This document shows, piece by piece, positions 27,938-36,556 of a stretch of 64,000 nucleotides of DNA; position 1 is the stretch's first letter; every line of letters starts with the position of its first letter. Under the pieces are notes generated by a model. It saw only the letters and a program-made list of their open reading frames with translations. It had not been told where the DNA came from and made no database searches. Source of the DNA: CAWCBG01 sp963793845 (lineage in GTDB: Bacteria > Acidobacteriota > Terriglobia > Terriglobales > Acidobacteriaceae); NCBI GenBank assembly GCA_963793845.1, contig CAWCBG010000008.1:62001-126000 (forward strand). The letters are read 5' to 3'. The position numbers were made by a program, and so were the translations under genes.

Positions 27938-28660
27938 TTACAGCGAAAACCGGTTCAGGAAGGACAAGTAGCCAGACAAGTATTTTAAATTATTCATGAA
28001 GATCAAGACTCCGACGCAGATCAAAAGAACTCCACTAATTACTTCGACGGTATGCAGATGGCGACGAAAGCGTCCGTAAAAGGAAAGAAAGCGATCAACA
28101 CCAAGCGACGTCAGCAGGAAGGGGACGGCCAGCCCCATGGAGTACACCGATAATAGCAAAACCCCCTTGAGCACCGTCCCCTGGGCGCCGGCGAAAACCA
28201 AAATCGTGGCCAGGATGGGTCCGATGCACGGGGTCCAGCCGAAGGCAAAGGCGAAGCCAACCGCGAAGGAACCGAGCGCGCTGGCGCCGCCTTTCACGTC
28301 GTGCAAACGCTTGTCCGCGTAGAGCGCGTTGATCTTCCAGATACCGGTCAAATGCAAGCCGAATATGATGACCACCATCCCGGCAATGCGGGATAGCCAT
28401 ACGTGATATTCATTGGCGAACTCGCCAATCAGGGTAGCCCCAGCCCCCAGGGCAATGAACACCAGGCTAAAACCCAAAATGAACGTCACCGAGTGCAGCA
28501 TGACCGTAGGCAACATTCGGCGATCCTGCGATTGGAGATCTTCGACACTTGCCCCGGAAATCAACGAAACATATCCCGGGACGAGTGGAAGCACACAGGG
28601 AGACAGGAACGAGAGCAAACCCGCCACGAAAGCGGCAATCGGGAGCGGCAGGCTGTGCAT
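27938..28660 (-). CDS. ccdA: CcdA-type cytochrome c biogenesis / thiol-disulfide transporter
   Basis: About 240 residues, six membrane helices. The two essential cysteines are in S-F-L-S-P-C-V-L-P-L-V-P-G-Y (helix 1) and G-W-T-P-C-I-G-P-I-L (helix 4). CcdA carries reducing equivalents from thioredoxin across the membrane. ATG 28660 begins the normal family N-terminus, though the GAAGG upstream is too close to be ideal; an upstream start at 28717 would add 19 unlike residues. It ends 13 bases before the TlpA-like gene, forming an operon. Confidence 0.93.
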   Translation of the reverse strand: MHSLPLPIAAFVAGLLSFLSPCVLPLVPGYVSLISGASVEDLQSQDRRMLPTVMLHSVTFILGFSLVFIALGAGATLIGEFANEYHVWLSRIAGMVVIIFGLHLTGIWKINALYADKRLHDVKGGASALGSFAVGFAFAFGWTPCIGPILATILVFAGAQGTVLKGVLLLSVYSMGLAVPFLLTSLGVDRFLSFYGRFRRHLHTVEVISGVLLICVGVLIFMNNLKYLSGYLSFLNRFSL

Positions 28661-28783
28661 ACCTTCACATTCTATCAACTGGAGACAGGATAAGGTAGGA
28701 AAGCAAAAAGGGGACAAAGCCGTTCACAATTTGTTGACATTCTGAGAACCCTTCGAGCGGCTAACAAGAGCAGAAGCGCCGGA

Positions 28784-29218
28784 CTAGCGGGCGGCTCGTA
28801 CGGGGACTCGAATCGGCGACTTGCGTAGCCCAGACCATGTCTCCGAGATCACGATGGAGTCCCCAGGATTATGGGGATCGTATTTGATCGAAGCAGGGAA
28901 ACCCAAGCGGCAGGAATAGAGGTCGATGAACTGCCGAAGGTGTGTGACATCCTGCGAGGCTTCATAGGAAACGCCCGCCACATCGTAGGTATAAATCAAC
29001 AGGATCATCTGCTGGCCGGTCTCGGTGTCTTCCAATTCCTGAACATCGATCACGCTTCCGTCCAGGATGCGGCCGAATCGAGTCAGTTCGGTCCGGCGCT
29101 CAACCTCGAGTTGGTCAGAGGATTTCTTGCTCTTGCGCGAAAGCAGTGCGTATCCGACCAATGCCGCCGCAGCGCCGAAGAAGACAATCGGGTAGTAGCG
29201 AAGCGAACCCATCAACAC
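28784..29218 (-). CDS. DUF3592-like membrane-anchored protein
   Basis: A 144-residue protein with one N-terminal helix (about 9-27), a charged linker and a small beta domain. The domain has G-S-V-I-D-V, then Y-T-Y-D-V-A-G-V-S-Y and I-K-Y-D-P-H-N-P-G-D-S, the pattern of DUF3592 (a conserved Y-D-P-x-N-P end). Function unknown. It stands alone between ccdA and the FAH-family gene. The start has no strong ribosome site; ATG 29212 is an alternative. Confidence 0.7.
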   Translation of the reverse strand: MLMGSLRYYPIVFFGAAAALVGYALLSRKSKKSSDQLEVERRTELTRFGRILDGSVIDVQELEDTETGQQMILLIYTYDVAGVSYEASQDVTHLRQFIDLYSCRLGFPASIKYDPHNPGDSIVISETWSGLRKSPIRVPVRAAR

Positions 29219-29271
29219 CCACCAGCATTAAGAATATCGCTTTTTCCGGTAGGGCGTTGCTCGCCGCTATC

Positions 29272-30066
29272 CTAATCCGCGTCGATGACACTATTGCTAA
29301 GCGTGCCAACGCCCTCCACCATCACTTCGACAGTGTCTCCCGCCTGTAACGGCCCTACCCCGGCGGGAGTGCCGGTGGCGATCAAGTCCCCCGGTTCCAG
29401 GGTCATGACGTGGCTGATGAAGTGCAGAATGACGTCCAGCGGAAACAGGAAGTCGGAGGTTGTGCCGCTCTGCCGCACTTGACCGTTCACCCGCGTCTCG
29501 ACGCGAACTCCCTTCCAGGGATCGAGGTCGGAGGCAACCACCGGGCCGAACGGGCAGAAAGTGTCGAAACCCTTGGCTCGCGTCCATTGACCGTCTTTGT
29601 TCTGCAGGTCCCTGGCCGTGACGTCGTTCACGCAGGTGTACCCCAGAATATAAGGCCGTACGTCTTCCCCTTGACGCAGTCGATAGCAGCGTCTTCCGAT
29701 GACTACGCCCAGTTCGCCTTCGTGATCGACCCGCTGCGACAGCGCGTTGGGACGCCTTATCGTCCCACCCGGCGAGATCACCGACGACGGCGGCTTCAGG
29801 AATATAAGAGGCTCCGTCGGTATGGGATGGTTCAGTTCCTTCGCGTGCTCACGATAATTGCGACCGATGCAGACAATCTTGGAGGGCATCGCAGGAGGGC
29901 GAAGGCTTACGGAGGCCAAAGGCAGATCTGCGTTCTGCCCGCGCTCAAAGTCTGCCCAGGCAACGGGAGGCCGTTCGAGCACGCGAGTTATGGTCTCCTG
30001 GCCTCCAAGGCTCTCGATCAGCCCGTAGCGGGTCTGGCCATCCTGTTCGAAACCGCAATAGCGCAT
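29272..30066 (-). CDS. Fumarylacetoacetate hydrolase family protein
   Basis: About 264 residues of the FAH superfamily, Mg-dependent enzymes that hydrolyse or decarboxylate acylpyruvates. Visible motifs: I-G-R-N-Y-R-E-H-A-K-E, F-L-K-P-P-S-S-V, D-H-E-G-E-L-G-V-V-I (metal-binding Glu residues), G-Y-T-C-V-N-D-V-T-A-R-D and the ending G-T-P-A-G-V-G. Start ATG 30066 has TGGAG five bases before; ATG 30084, which overlaps the previous stop as ATGA, is also possible. The substrate is not deducible; oxaloacetate decarboxylase or acylpyruvase activity are typical. It follows the FN3 lipoprotein in the same direction. Confidence 0.9.
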   Translation of the reverse strand: MRYCGFEQDGQTRYGLIESLGGQETITRVLERPPVAWADFERGQNADLPLASVSLRPPAMPSKIVCIGRNYREHAKELNHPIPTEPLIFLKPPSSVISPGGTIRRPNALSQRVDHEGELGVVIGRRCYRLRQGEDVRPYILGYTCVNDVTARDLQNKDGQWTRAKGFDTFCPFGPVVASDLDPWKGVRVETRVNGQVRQSGTTSDFLFPLDVILHFISHVMTLEPGDLIATGTPAGVGPLQAGDTVEVMVEGVGTLSNSVIDAD

Positions 30067-30080
30067 AGAAACTCCAGAGT

Positions 30081-31178
30081 TCATTCTTTGTTCGGTACAG
30101 TCTCCTCGGCCTCCGCCGATCGCGGACTCTCGTTGCCACGCAAATCGAACGCTGACACCGAGTACACATACTTCTTACCCGGCTTAATGTCTTCGTCGCG
30201 GAACGACGGCACCTGGACCGGTTGCTGGTTCAGCTTCATCCATGTGCCGCCCTCGGTGCGGCGGAAGACGTTGTATCCTGCCAGGTCGGCATCACTGTTC
30301 GGCGCCCATGTCAGATCGACAAACGGCTTCTGACCGATGCTGGAGAACACCGCCTGCAGCCCCACCGGCTGAGCTGGTGGGTAGACATCCTTGGTGAACA
30401 CCTCGACCGGCTTGGAGTCGTCGCCTTCCACTGTAGCGCTGAGGCCATGCGAATGCACGACGGTCACCGTGGTGATGCGGTAATCGTACTTCTGCTCCCA
30501 GGAAAACGTCTTGTCCCGATAGGACCCGCTGGCAGAGGGCGCCAAGTCGGCCAGCGCAATGTAGGCCGGAGCGCCGGAAGGCTTACGCATGATTCGATAC
30601 TGGTAGGTAAGGCCCGGGTGCGCGGACGAAGAGGCAGACCCACGCCAATTGATGACTACACCATCAGCGCTTACCTCGGCGGACAATTCCTCGGGCGGCG
30701 GCGGCGTCGGGGCGACCGGGATCACCACCTGATCCGACAGACCCGCGCTGCGGTTGTGTACGTTCAACAGTTCGACTGCATAAGTGACAAACCCTGCCGG
30801 ATTCTGTTCGCCAAGTTGCGGAGGAAGATCGTCGACATATTGCATGCGAATCGCAGGAGGCTGCGGTTGCCCCTTTTTCACCGGCTTCTGCGCCGGAGGA
30901 ACCACCCTGCCCACTTCGGTACATGAACTCATCAGGGAGGTTCCCGGATGACGACAGATCACTACGTCGGGGATGTTTTTCACCAGCGTGCGATCGGTGT
31001 TCTTGCGAGGCAGGGTCCAATCCAATTGCACATGAGAACCCTTCCGCGAGGCCGTCAGGTCCTCAACCGGACGGGCCAATTGCAACGACGGCAACTGCGG
31101 CGCTCCGGGAGTGCCGCAACCGGAGAGTGCCGCAAGCAGGATCAGCGTTCCAATCAGAGCGCAAAGCCGGAATCTCAT
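30081..31178 (-). CDS. Fibronectin type III-domain lipoprotein
   Basis: About 365 residues. ATG 31178 opens a lipoprotein signal peptide with lipobox A-L-S-G-C (about residue 21). Three beta-sandwich modules follow that look like fibronectin type III domains: the last two have W-R-G...Y-x-Y-R-I-M-R and W-A-P-N-S-D-A-D-L-A-G-Y-N-V-F-R-R, each with a Y-S-V-S-A or Y-R-I-T-T strand. The first half carries Pro-rich linkers. It should sit on the outer membrane or in the periplasm; a role in binding or scaffolding is inferred. Its stop overlaps the FAH-gene start region. Confidence 0.8.
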   Translation of the reverse strand: MRFRLCALIGTLILLAALSGCGTPGAPQLPSLQLARPVEDLTASRKGSHVQLDWTLPRKNTDRTLVKNIPDVVICRHPGTSLMSSCTEVGRVVPPAQKPVKKGQPQPPAIRMQYVDDLPPQLGEQNPAGFVTYAVELLNVHNRSAGLSDQVVIPVAPTPPPPEELSAEVSADGVVINWRGSASSSAHPGLTYQYRIMRKPSGAPAYIALADLAPSASGSYRDKTFSWEQKYDYRITTVTVVHSHGLSATVEGDDSKPVEVFTKDVYPPAQPVGLQAVFSSIGQKPFVDLTWAPNSDADLAGYNVFRRTEGGTWMKLNQQPVQVPSFRDEDIKPGKKYVYSVSAFDLRGNESPRSAEAEETVPNKE

Positions 31179-31324
31179 GGAAGATACAGGGTAACAAATA
31201 GGGCGCTCCACGCTTTCGCTCCCTCGGGTCAAAGCTTGTCGCGAGGAACCGTTTCGCGTTGAATTCCGCGGTCTGGTCTGTCACAATCCCGCAATTGCTC
31301 CAACACCCGAAGTATGAGGTCGCA

Positions 31325-31882
31325 ATGCCAAGATACATTCTCGCATTGACTCTGCTTGCTGTCCTATGCTGCTTGCCGGCGGTGGCCCAGTTCTCCGTGC
31401 CGTCGATGCCTTCCGTACCCTCCGTGCCCTCGATGCCGCAAGTGCCTTCCGTCGACGATGAGATTGGCAAGCTACTGGGCAAGGCCGGCGTGGTTAACAA
31501 GGCATACCTGCAAGCTATTTGGGACGGCTGGGCGACCGCCGACCTCGAACGGCAGGGCGCATTCTATGAGCAGGGGAATGGACACCTCTTCTTCGACATC
31601 GCACCGCTGAAGTACAACGGTTGGAGCGACTACAAGGCAGGCGTGGCGCCGGTCCTCAAGCAATTCTCGTCGATGAAGTTCACCCTGAATGACGACGTAC
31701 AGATCCATACGGCGGGTAACACGATAACGTGGGTCGATGGTACGGTGAACATGGATGCAACCAACTCGGAAGGCCAGCCCGCCAAGATGACGCTGCGCTG
31801 GACGGCGGTCTTCGAGAAGCAGGGCAACAAGTGGCTGATCACGCACGAGCACGTGTCGGTGCCGATGCAGGAGAATAAGTAA
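31325..31882 (+). CDS. Secreted NTF2-like (SnoaL/DUF4440) protein with proline-rich linker
   Basis: About 185 residues: a signal peptide (cleavage near P-A-V-A-Q), then a short proline-rich linker of repeated V-P-S-M-P / V-P-S units (about 20 residues), then an NTF2-like domain with W-D-G-W-A-T-A-D-L, F-F-D-I-A-P-L-K-Y-N-G-W and the C-terminal W-T-A-V-F-E-K-Q-G-N-K-W-L-I-T-H-E-H. Such domains act as enzymes or as small-ligand pockets; no catalytic residues are certain here. The start at ATG 31325 is preferred because it opens the signal peptide. It is convergent with gatB, only 12 bases apart. Confidence 0.8.
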   Translation: MPRYILALTLLAVLCCLPAVAQFSVPSMPSVPSVPSMPQVPSVDDEIGKLLGKAGVVNKAYLQAIWDGWATADLERQGAFYEQGNGHLFFDIAPLKYNGWSDYKAGVAPVLKQFSSMKFTLNDDVQIHTAGNTITWVDGTVNMDATNSEGQPAKMTLRWTAVFEKQGNKWLITHEHVSVPMQENK

Positions 31883-31894
31883 AGTCGAAGGGGC

Positions 31895-33370
31895 TTACTG
31901 TTCCAGCTTCTTGGATAAAAGTTCGTTCACCAGCCCGGGACTGGCCTGTCCCTTGGACGCCTTCATCACCTGCCCGACGAAGAACCCTATAATCGTCTTC
32001 TTGCCGGAGCGATACTGCTCCACCTGTTTCGGGGCAGCGGCGATCACCTCATCGATCATCTTTTCGAGCGCGGCGCTGTCGGTGATCTGCTGCGGCTTTT
32101 CTTTCTCGTAGACCGCGGGGAAGTCTTCACCACGTTCGAACGCAAGGTCGTAGAGGTCCTTCAGAATCTTGCCGCTGATGGCGTCGCTCTCTACCAGGTC
32201 GGCCGACATCGCAACTCCTCTCATTGAGATCGGCGACTGCTCAATCTCCAACCCCTTCGCTTTGAGACGTCCCATCAACTCACCTTGCACGAGATTCGCC
32301 ACACGCTTGGGACTTTTGGCGGCGCTCGCGGCTTCCTCGAACTGATCGGCCAGCGACCTTGACCGGGTCAGGGTAGCGGCGTCGTATTCGGTGATGCCGT
32401 ATTGGCTGACCAGGCGCTGGCGGCGGGCCTCGGGAAGCTCGGGTAGCTTGGCGGCAATCTGCGAGCGCCAGGCTGTATCGACCACGAGTGGCAGCAGATC
32501 CGGCTCCGGAAAATAGCGGTAATCGTGTGCCTGTTCCTTCGAGCGCATGCCGTAGGTCTTGCCTTCGCTCGCGTTGTAGAGACGTGTTTCCTGCGCCACT
32601 TGGCCGCCTGACTCAAGCACCTCGGTCTGGCGCTCGATCTCGTAGGCCAGCGCCTCGCGGATGAAGCGGAAAGAGTTGACATTCTTTACCTCGGCCTTGG
32701 TGCCGAACGCTTTCTGCCCCCGTGGGCGGACACTGACATTGGCATCGCAGCGCAGAGAGCCCTCCTCCATGTTGCAATCGCTCACGCCGGTGTAGAGGAT
32801 GATTTCTTTTAGCCGTGTGAGATATTCGTGGGCCTCATCCGGCGAGGCAATATCTGGCTCGCTGACGATCTCAATGAGCGGCACGCCGGAACGGTTCAAA
32901 TCAATCGAGGTCCACTCATCGCTATCCGCCACTCCATCATGCAGACTCTTGCCCGCGTCCTCTTCCATGTGCAGCCGGGTGATGCCGATGCGCTTGCGTC
33001 CGCTTTCCGTCTCGATGTCGATGTAGCCATGCTCCGCGATGGGCTTATCGTATTGCGAGATCTGGTAGCCCTTGGGAAGGTCGGGATAGAAATAGTTCTT
33101 GCGGGCGAAGATCGAGGTCTCGCGAATCTCGCAGTTCAGGGCCATGGCTGCGAGCACGGCGAATTCCACCGCTTGCCGGTTCAGCACCGGCAGCGCGCCC
33201 GGAAATCCCAGGCACACCGGACACACATTCGTGTTGGGAGGTTTGCCGAACCTGGTCGAGCATCCGCAGAAGATCTTGGTTCTGGTCAGGAGCTGGACGT
33301 GGACTTCCAGCCCGATGACCGGCTCGTACTTGGAAGGGCTCGTAACCGGCGTTTGTGGCGTGACGGCCAT
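31895..33370 (-). CDS. gatB: Asp-tRNA(Asn)/Glu-tRNA(Gln) amidotransferase subunit B
   Basis: A 491-residue GatB. The kinase-like core is at the N-terminus with V-I-G-L-E-V-H-V-Q-L and two zinc pairs in F-C-G-C and C-P-V-C-L-G; the C-terminal YqeY-like tail binds the tRNA. It phosphorylates Glu or Asp on mischarged tRNA and amidates it with ammonia from GatA. gatA and gatC are not in the window. ATG 33370 begins M-A-V-T-P-Q, followed by 15 residues before the conserved core. Confidence 0.97.
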   Translation of the reverse strand: MAVTPQTPVTSPSKYEPVIGLEVHVQLLTRTKIFCGCSTRFGKPPNTNVCPVCLGFPGALPVLNRQAVEFAVLAAMALNCEIRETSIFARKNYFYPDLPKGYQISQYDKPIAEHGYIDIETESGRKRIGITRLHMEEDAGKSLHDGVADSDEWTSIDLNRSGVPLIEIVSEPDIASPDEAHEYLTRLKEIILYTGVSDCNMEEGSLRCDANVSVRPRGQKAFGTKAEVKNVNSFRFIREALAYEIERQTEVLESGGQVAQETRLYNASEGKTYGMRSKEQAHDYRYFPEPDLLPLVVDTAWRSQIAAKLPELPEARRQRLVSQYGITEYDAATLTRSRSLADQFEEAASAAKSPKRVANLVQGELMGRLKAKGLEIEQSPISMRGVAMSADLVESDAISGKILKDLYDLAFERGEDFPAVYEKEKPQQITDSAALEKMIDEVIAAAPKQVEQYRSGKKTIIGFFVGQVMKASKGQASPGLVNELLSKKLEQ

Positions 33371-33478
33371 AGGCTTCGATTATAGAGAATGAGAAATGCG
33401 CCCCGCAGATTTCATAGGCCGCGCATAACGCCGAATCAGACCTCACTCATGCGCGAAATCTGCGGCAAACGAGTTCTT

Positions 33479-34138
33479 CTAATGTCCGGTTGCTGCGTTC
33501 GACGGGATCACTGGAATATCGAAATACATTAACTCGCTGCCACTGCCATCGCGGAGGCCGGTCAGGTATACGTGGGCGCCCGCCGTGTAGTCCGTCACAT
33601 CCTCTACGTCGAAGAAAAGAAATCCGGACTGGGTTGCATGCGGTTCGACGGCCGCGGCAAGGAACATGGCGCGCGAAATCTCATCGTACTGCTGCTGCGC
33701 TTTCTTGTTCTTGGGGCCGTGGCCGGGCAGGTTAATGGGACCAACCGGATGGGGATTGCTCGCGCCCGAGACATGGCCGATCCGGCGCATGATGTCGTCG
33801 GCATCGAGCGCTTCCAGCTTGCTATGCCGCGAGGTGACCAGTTGCGCTCGCATATTGTTCACTGAGATCGGCTTGTCTCCGTCGTTGGTGATGACCAGAA
33901 ATACGGGCACAATTCCGTTCTGGACGTAATTCGTGGTAAAGATGTCGTCTTTGGGCGGCGTGTTATAGAGGTCAACTGCCGCTGTGACTTTCTCCATGGG
34001 ATGGGCATCGTGGGAAGGATAGGTGCTCGCGGGTTCCGCGGCAGGCTTGACGAATTCCTTGGAGGCGAAGACCACGACGGAACAACTGACGAGAGAGATG
34101 AGGAAAATCCACAGAACTGCGGGGCGCCGGAAAGACAT
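33479..34138 (-). CDS. Membrane-anchored protein of unknown function
   Basis: About 219 residues starting at ATG 34138, with an N-terminal hydrophobic helix (about 8-25) as signal anchor. The rest is a soluble domain with G-I-V-P-V-F-L-V-I-T-N-D-G-D-K-P-I-S-V-N-N (resembling a DUF-type beta-sandwich with N-D-G), and a late H-V-Y-L-T-G segment. I do not recognise the family. The gene sits divergently from the LPS operon with a gap under 100 bases, so shared regulation is possible. Coding support is good (a long conserved-looking chain); the function is open. Confidence 0.7.
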   Translation of the reverse strand: MSFRRPAVLWIFLISLVSCSVVVFASKEFVKPAAEPASTYPSHDAHPMEKVTAAVDLYNTPPKDDIFTTNYVQNGIVPVFLVITNDGDKPISVNNMRAQLVTSRHSKLEALDADDIMRRIGHVSGASNPHPVGPINLPGHGPKNKKAQQQYDEISRAMFLAAAVEPHATQSGFLFFDVEDVTDYTAGAHVYLTGLRDGSGSELMYFDIPVIPSNAATGH

Positions 34139-34226
34139 TCTCTGATTATCCGCCTTCCTGCCTTTCGCGCTCAACCCGAACGCGGGATGGGTTGGTCCGC
34201 TGAGTTCATCCAATTACAATCACGTC

Positions 34227-36494
34227 GTGTACTCCGTTTACAGCGTTCTCCTGCTGCTGGCCCTGATCTTCAGCGCGCCCTGGTGGCTGCTGGAGATGGT
34301 GCGTCATGGCAAATACCGAACAGGATGGCGCGAGCGCTGGGGGGGTGTACCCGACCGGTTGTTTAACCAGGTCGCGGTTAACACGATCTGGATTCACGCC
34401 GTTTCCGTGGGAGAGGTGCTCGCCATGTCGCGCGTCATTGAAGAGCTGACGGCGCGATTGCCGGGCTGGCGGATCGTAGTGTCAACCACGACTGATACCG
34501 GGCAAAGGCTCGCCCGCCAGCGGTTCGGCGAGAATGACGTGTTTTACTTTCCCTTTGACCTGCCCTTCGCGGTGAGACCATACCTGCACGCGCTTCGGCC
34601 CAGGTTAGTGGTGCTCGCCGAGAGTGAGTTCTGGCCCAATCTATTGCATTTGGCGCAGGAATCCGGGGCAGCCGTTGCGGTTGTAAACGCGCGCATCTCC
34701 GATCGTTCGCTGCCGCGCTACGTGAGGTTCAGAATGTTGATGGAACGGCTACTCGCTAACGCGCACCTGTTCCTTGCACAAAGCGAGGAGGACGCACGAA
34801 GGCTCGTGCAGATCGGAGCCCCGGCAGAGCGGGTCCACGTGAGCGGCAACTTGAAATTTGAAGTGAAACCGGCGGGGGAATCAGCAATCGCAGCGGTGCT
34901 CAAAACCGCCATCGCGCGGGAAGAAATTGGCCCCGTCATCGTCGCCGGCAGCACGCTCGACGTAGAAGAAGTCATGCTGCTCAACACATTCCGAGAGGTG
35001 CTAACTCGCTATCCCGGTGCCCTGCTGGTGCTGGCGCCACGACATCCTGAACGATTTGGGACGGTCGGATCGCTGTTAGACGGGTCGGACCTGCGATTCC
35101 AGCGGCGTTCCGATTGGGACGGCGAACGACCGATTTCAGGCAGCGTCTTGCTGCTCGACACCATCGGCGAATTGGCAAGCCTGTATGAGTTTGCCGACGT
35201 GGCGTTCGTCGGCGGAAGCCTGGTTCCACGCGGAGGTCATAACATCCTCGAGGCCGCCCAGTTCGGCGTACCTATCCTGGTTGGTCCGCACACGGAGAAT
35301 TTTCGCGATATCGTTCAGGCCTTTCGCGACGCCGATGCGATCCGGGAGACGGCGCCGCCGGGACTGACCTCAACGGTGCTTAGGTTGATCGAGGACTACG
35401 ACGGACGGGTCGCGCTGGGGCAACGTGCCGCCGCGGTAATGCGGGCGCAGCAAGGCACAACCGAGCGTACTGTGCAGGCATTGCTGGAGTTATTACCGGG
35501 GCAACCTGTCGCCGCGGTAACCAAGCCAGAGTGCGGAGAAACAGGAGTGAATCCGCTGGCCTCCCTTTTCGGCGCCGTCGTCCGCGCTCGCAATGAGTTC
35601 TATGATCGTGGCACATTCAAAGTCCATCGGCTTGCGGGGCCCGTCGTCAGCATCGGGAACCTCACCGTCGGGGGCTCAGGCAAAACCCCGTTTCTGATCA
35701 TGTTGGGTGAGTTGCTGAAAGAACGGAGCATTGAGTTCGACGTTCTTTCGCGTGGCTATCGGCGGGAGAGTAAGGGCGTTGTCCTCGTAGATTCCGAAGG
35801 TTCTGCCAGAGATTTTGGAGATGAACCGTTGTTGATCTCCCGCAAGCTCAAGGTGCCAGTCATCGTTGGTGAAGATCGTTATGCTGCCGGCCAATTTGCG
35901 GAGCAGAAGTTTGGGTCAAAGGTGCACCTGCTCGACGACGGCTTCCAGCACCGGCGGTTGGCTCGGGACTTCGACATCGTGCTGGTTACTCCCCAGGAGG
36001 CACGGGATTCGCTGCTGCCCTTTGGAAGGCTGCGCGAGCCGCTTACCGCGTTGGCACGTGCAGACGCAGTTGTGCTCGTCGAGGGCGCAACGGCTGACGG
36101 CCTCGGTCTCCAAAAGCAGCACGTGTGGCGGGCGCGGCGGGACATCGTGCTATCCGGAATCTCTGGCTCATGCATTGCGTTTTGTGGTATCGCCAGACCG
36201 GAGAGGTTCTTCGCGCAACTACGGCAGATGGATGTTGCTATCACAGCGACTCGGGAATTTCGCGATCATCATATTTATTCGGAAGGCGATGTACGGGAAC
36301 TTCTGCGACTTCGGAGGCAGAATGCAGCCCAGCACTTCATCACGACTGAAAAAGACCTGGTGAACCTGGGCCGGCTCGCGGATTCCCTGGCACCCATACA
36401 CGTCGCGACCGTCCACATGGAACTTGAGCGCGCGAATGCCGCCGTGGATACGCTGGTTGCTGCGATTGGAAGGCGGAAGAAAGGGCCATCGTGA
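34227..36494 (+). CDS. waaA-lpxK: Fused Kdo transferase (WaaA) - tetraacyldisaccharide 4'-kinase (LpxK)
   Basis: A 755-residue fusion of two enzymes that normally are separate. Residues 1-430 match WaaA (KdtA): an N-terminal membrane helix, W-I-H-A-V-S-V-G-E-V, E-S-E-F-W-P-N-L and the C-terminal G-G-S-L-V-P-R-G-G-H-N-I-L-E-A-A glycosyltransferase motif; it adds Kdo to lipid IVA. Residues about 440-755 match LpxK: the P-loop V-G-G-S-G-K-T-P, S-R-G-Y-R-R, D-D-G-F-Q-H-R-R and a C-terminal T-T-E-K-D motif; it phosphorylates the lipid A disaccharide at 4'. At residue 441 a GTG (35547) has GGAG about 9 bases upstream, so LpxK could also start there by itself. First gene of the LPS-core unit. Confidence 0.93.
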   Translation: MYSVYSVLLLLALIFSAPWWLLEMVRHGKYRTGWRERWGGVPDRLFNQVAVNTIWIHAVSVGEVLAMSRVIEELTARLPGWRIVVSTTTDTGQRLARQRFGENDVFYFPFDLPFAVRPYLHALRPRLVVLAESEFWPNLLHLAQESGAAVAVVNARISDRSLPRYVRFRMLMERLLANAHLFLAQSEEDARRLVQIGAPAERVHVSGNLKFEVKPAGESAIAAVLKTAIAREEIGPVIVAGSTLDVEEVMLLNTFREVLTRYPGALLVLAPRHPERFGTVGSLLDGSDLRFQRRSDWDGERPISGSVLLLDTIGELASLYEFADVAFVGGSLVPRGGHNILEAAQFGVPILVGPHTENFRDIVQAFRDADAIRETAPPGLTSTVLRLIEDYDGRVALGQRAAAVMRAQQGTTERTVQALLELLPGQPVAAVTKPECGETGVNPLASLFGAVVRARNEFYDRGTFKVHRLAGPVVSIGNLTVGGSGKTPFLIMLGELLKERSIEFDVLSRGYRRESKGVVLVDSEGSARDFGDEPLLISRKLKVPVIVGEDRYAAGQFAEQKFGSKVHLLDDGFQHRRLARDFDIVLVTPQEARDSLLPFGRLREPLTALARADAVVLVEGATADGLGLQKQHVWRARRDIVLSGISGSCIAFCGIARPERFFAQLRQMDVAITATREFRDHHIYSEGDVRELLRLRRQNAAQHFITTEKDLVNLGRLADSLAPIHVATVHMELERANAAVDTLVAAIGRRKKGPS

Positions 36495-36516
36495 GACAAT
36501 TCATGGTTGGCTTCCG

Positions 36517-36547
36517 CCCGGCTGCCCGAACTGTGCACCGGGTTTTT
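36517..36547 (+). terminator. Possible weak terminator/attenuator inside the LPS operon
   Basis: A five-base stem CCCGG (36517-36521) / CCGGG (36538-36542) with a 16-base loop is followed by TTTTTG, between waaA-lpxK and the heptose kinase gene. The stem is short, so read-through or attenuation is more likely than full termination. Confidence 0.3.
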
Positions 36548-36556
36548 GTTTGAGAC

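Noticed and set aside
36517..36547. A full stop of the LPS operon between waaA-lpxK and hldE1
   Set aside because: Stem is only five bases with a long loop and the pathway continues directly; kept only as a weak attenuator candidate.
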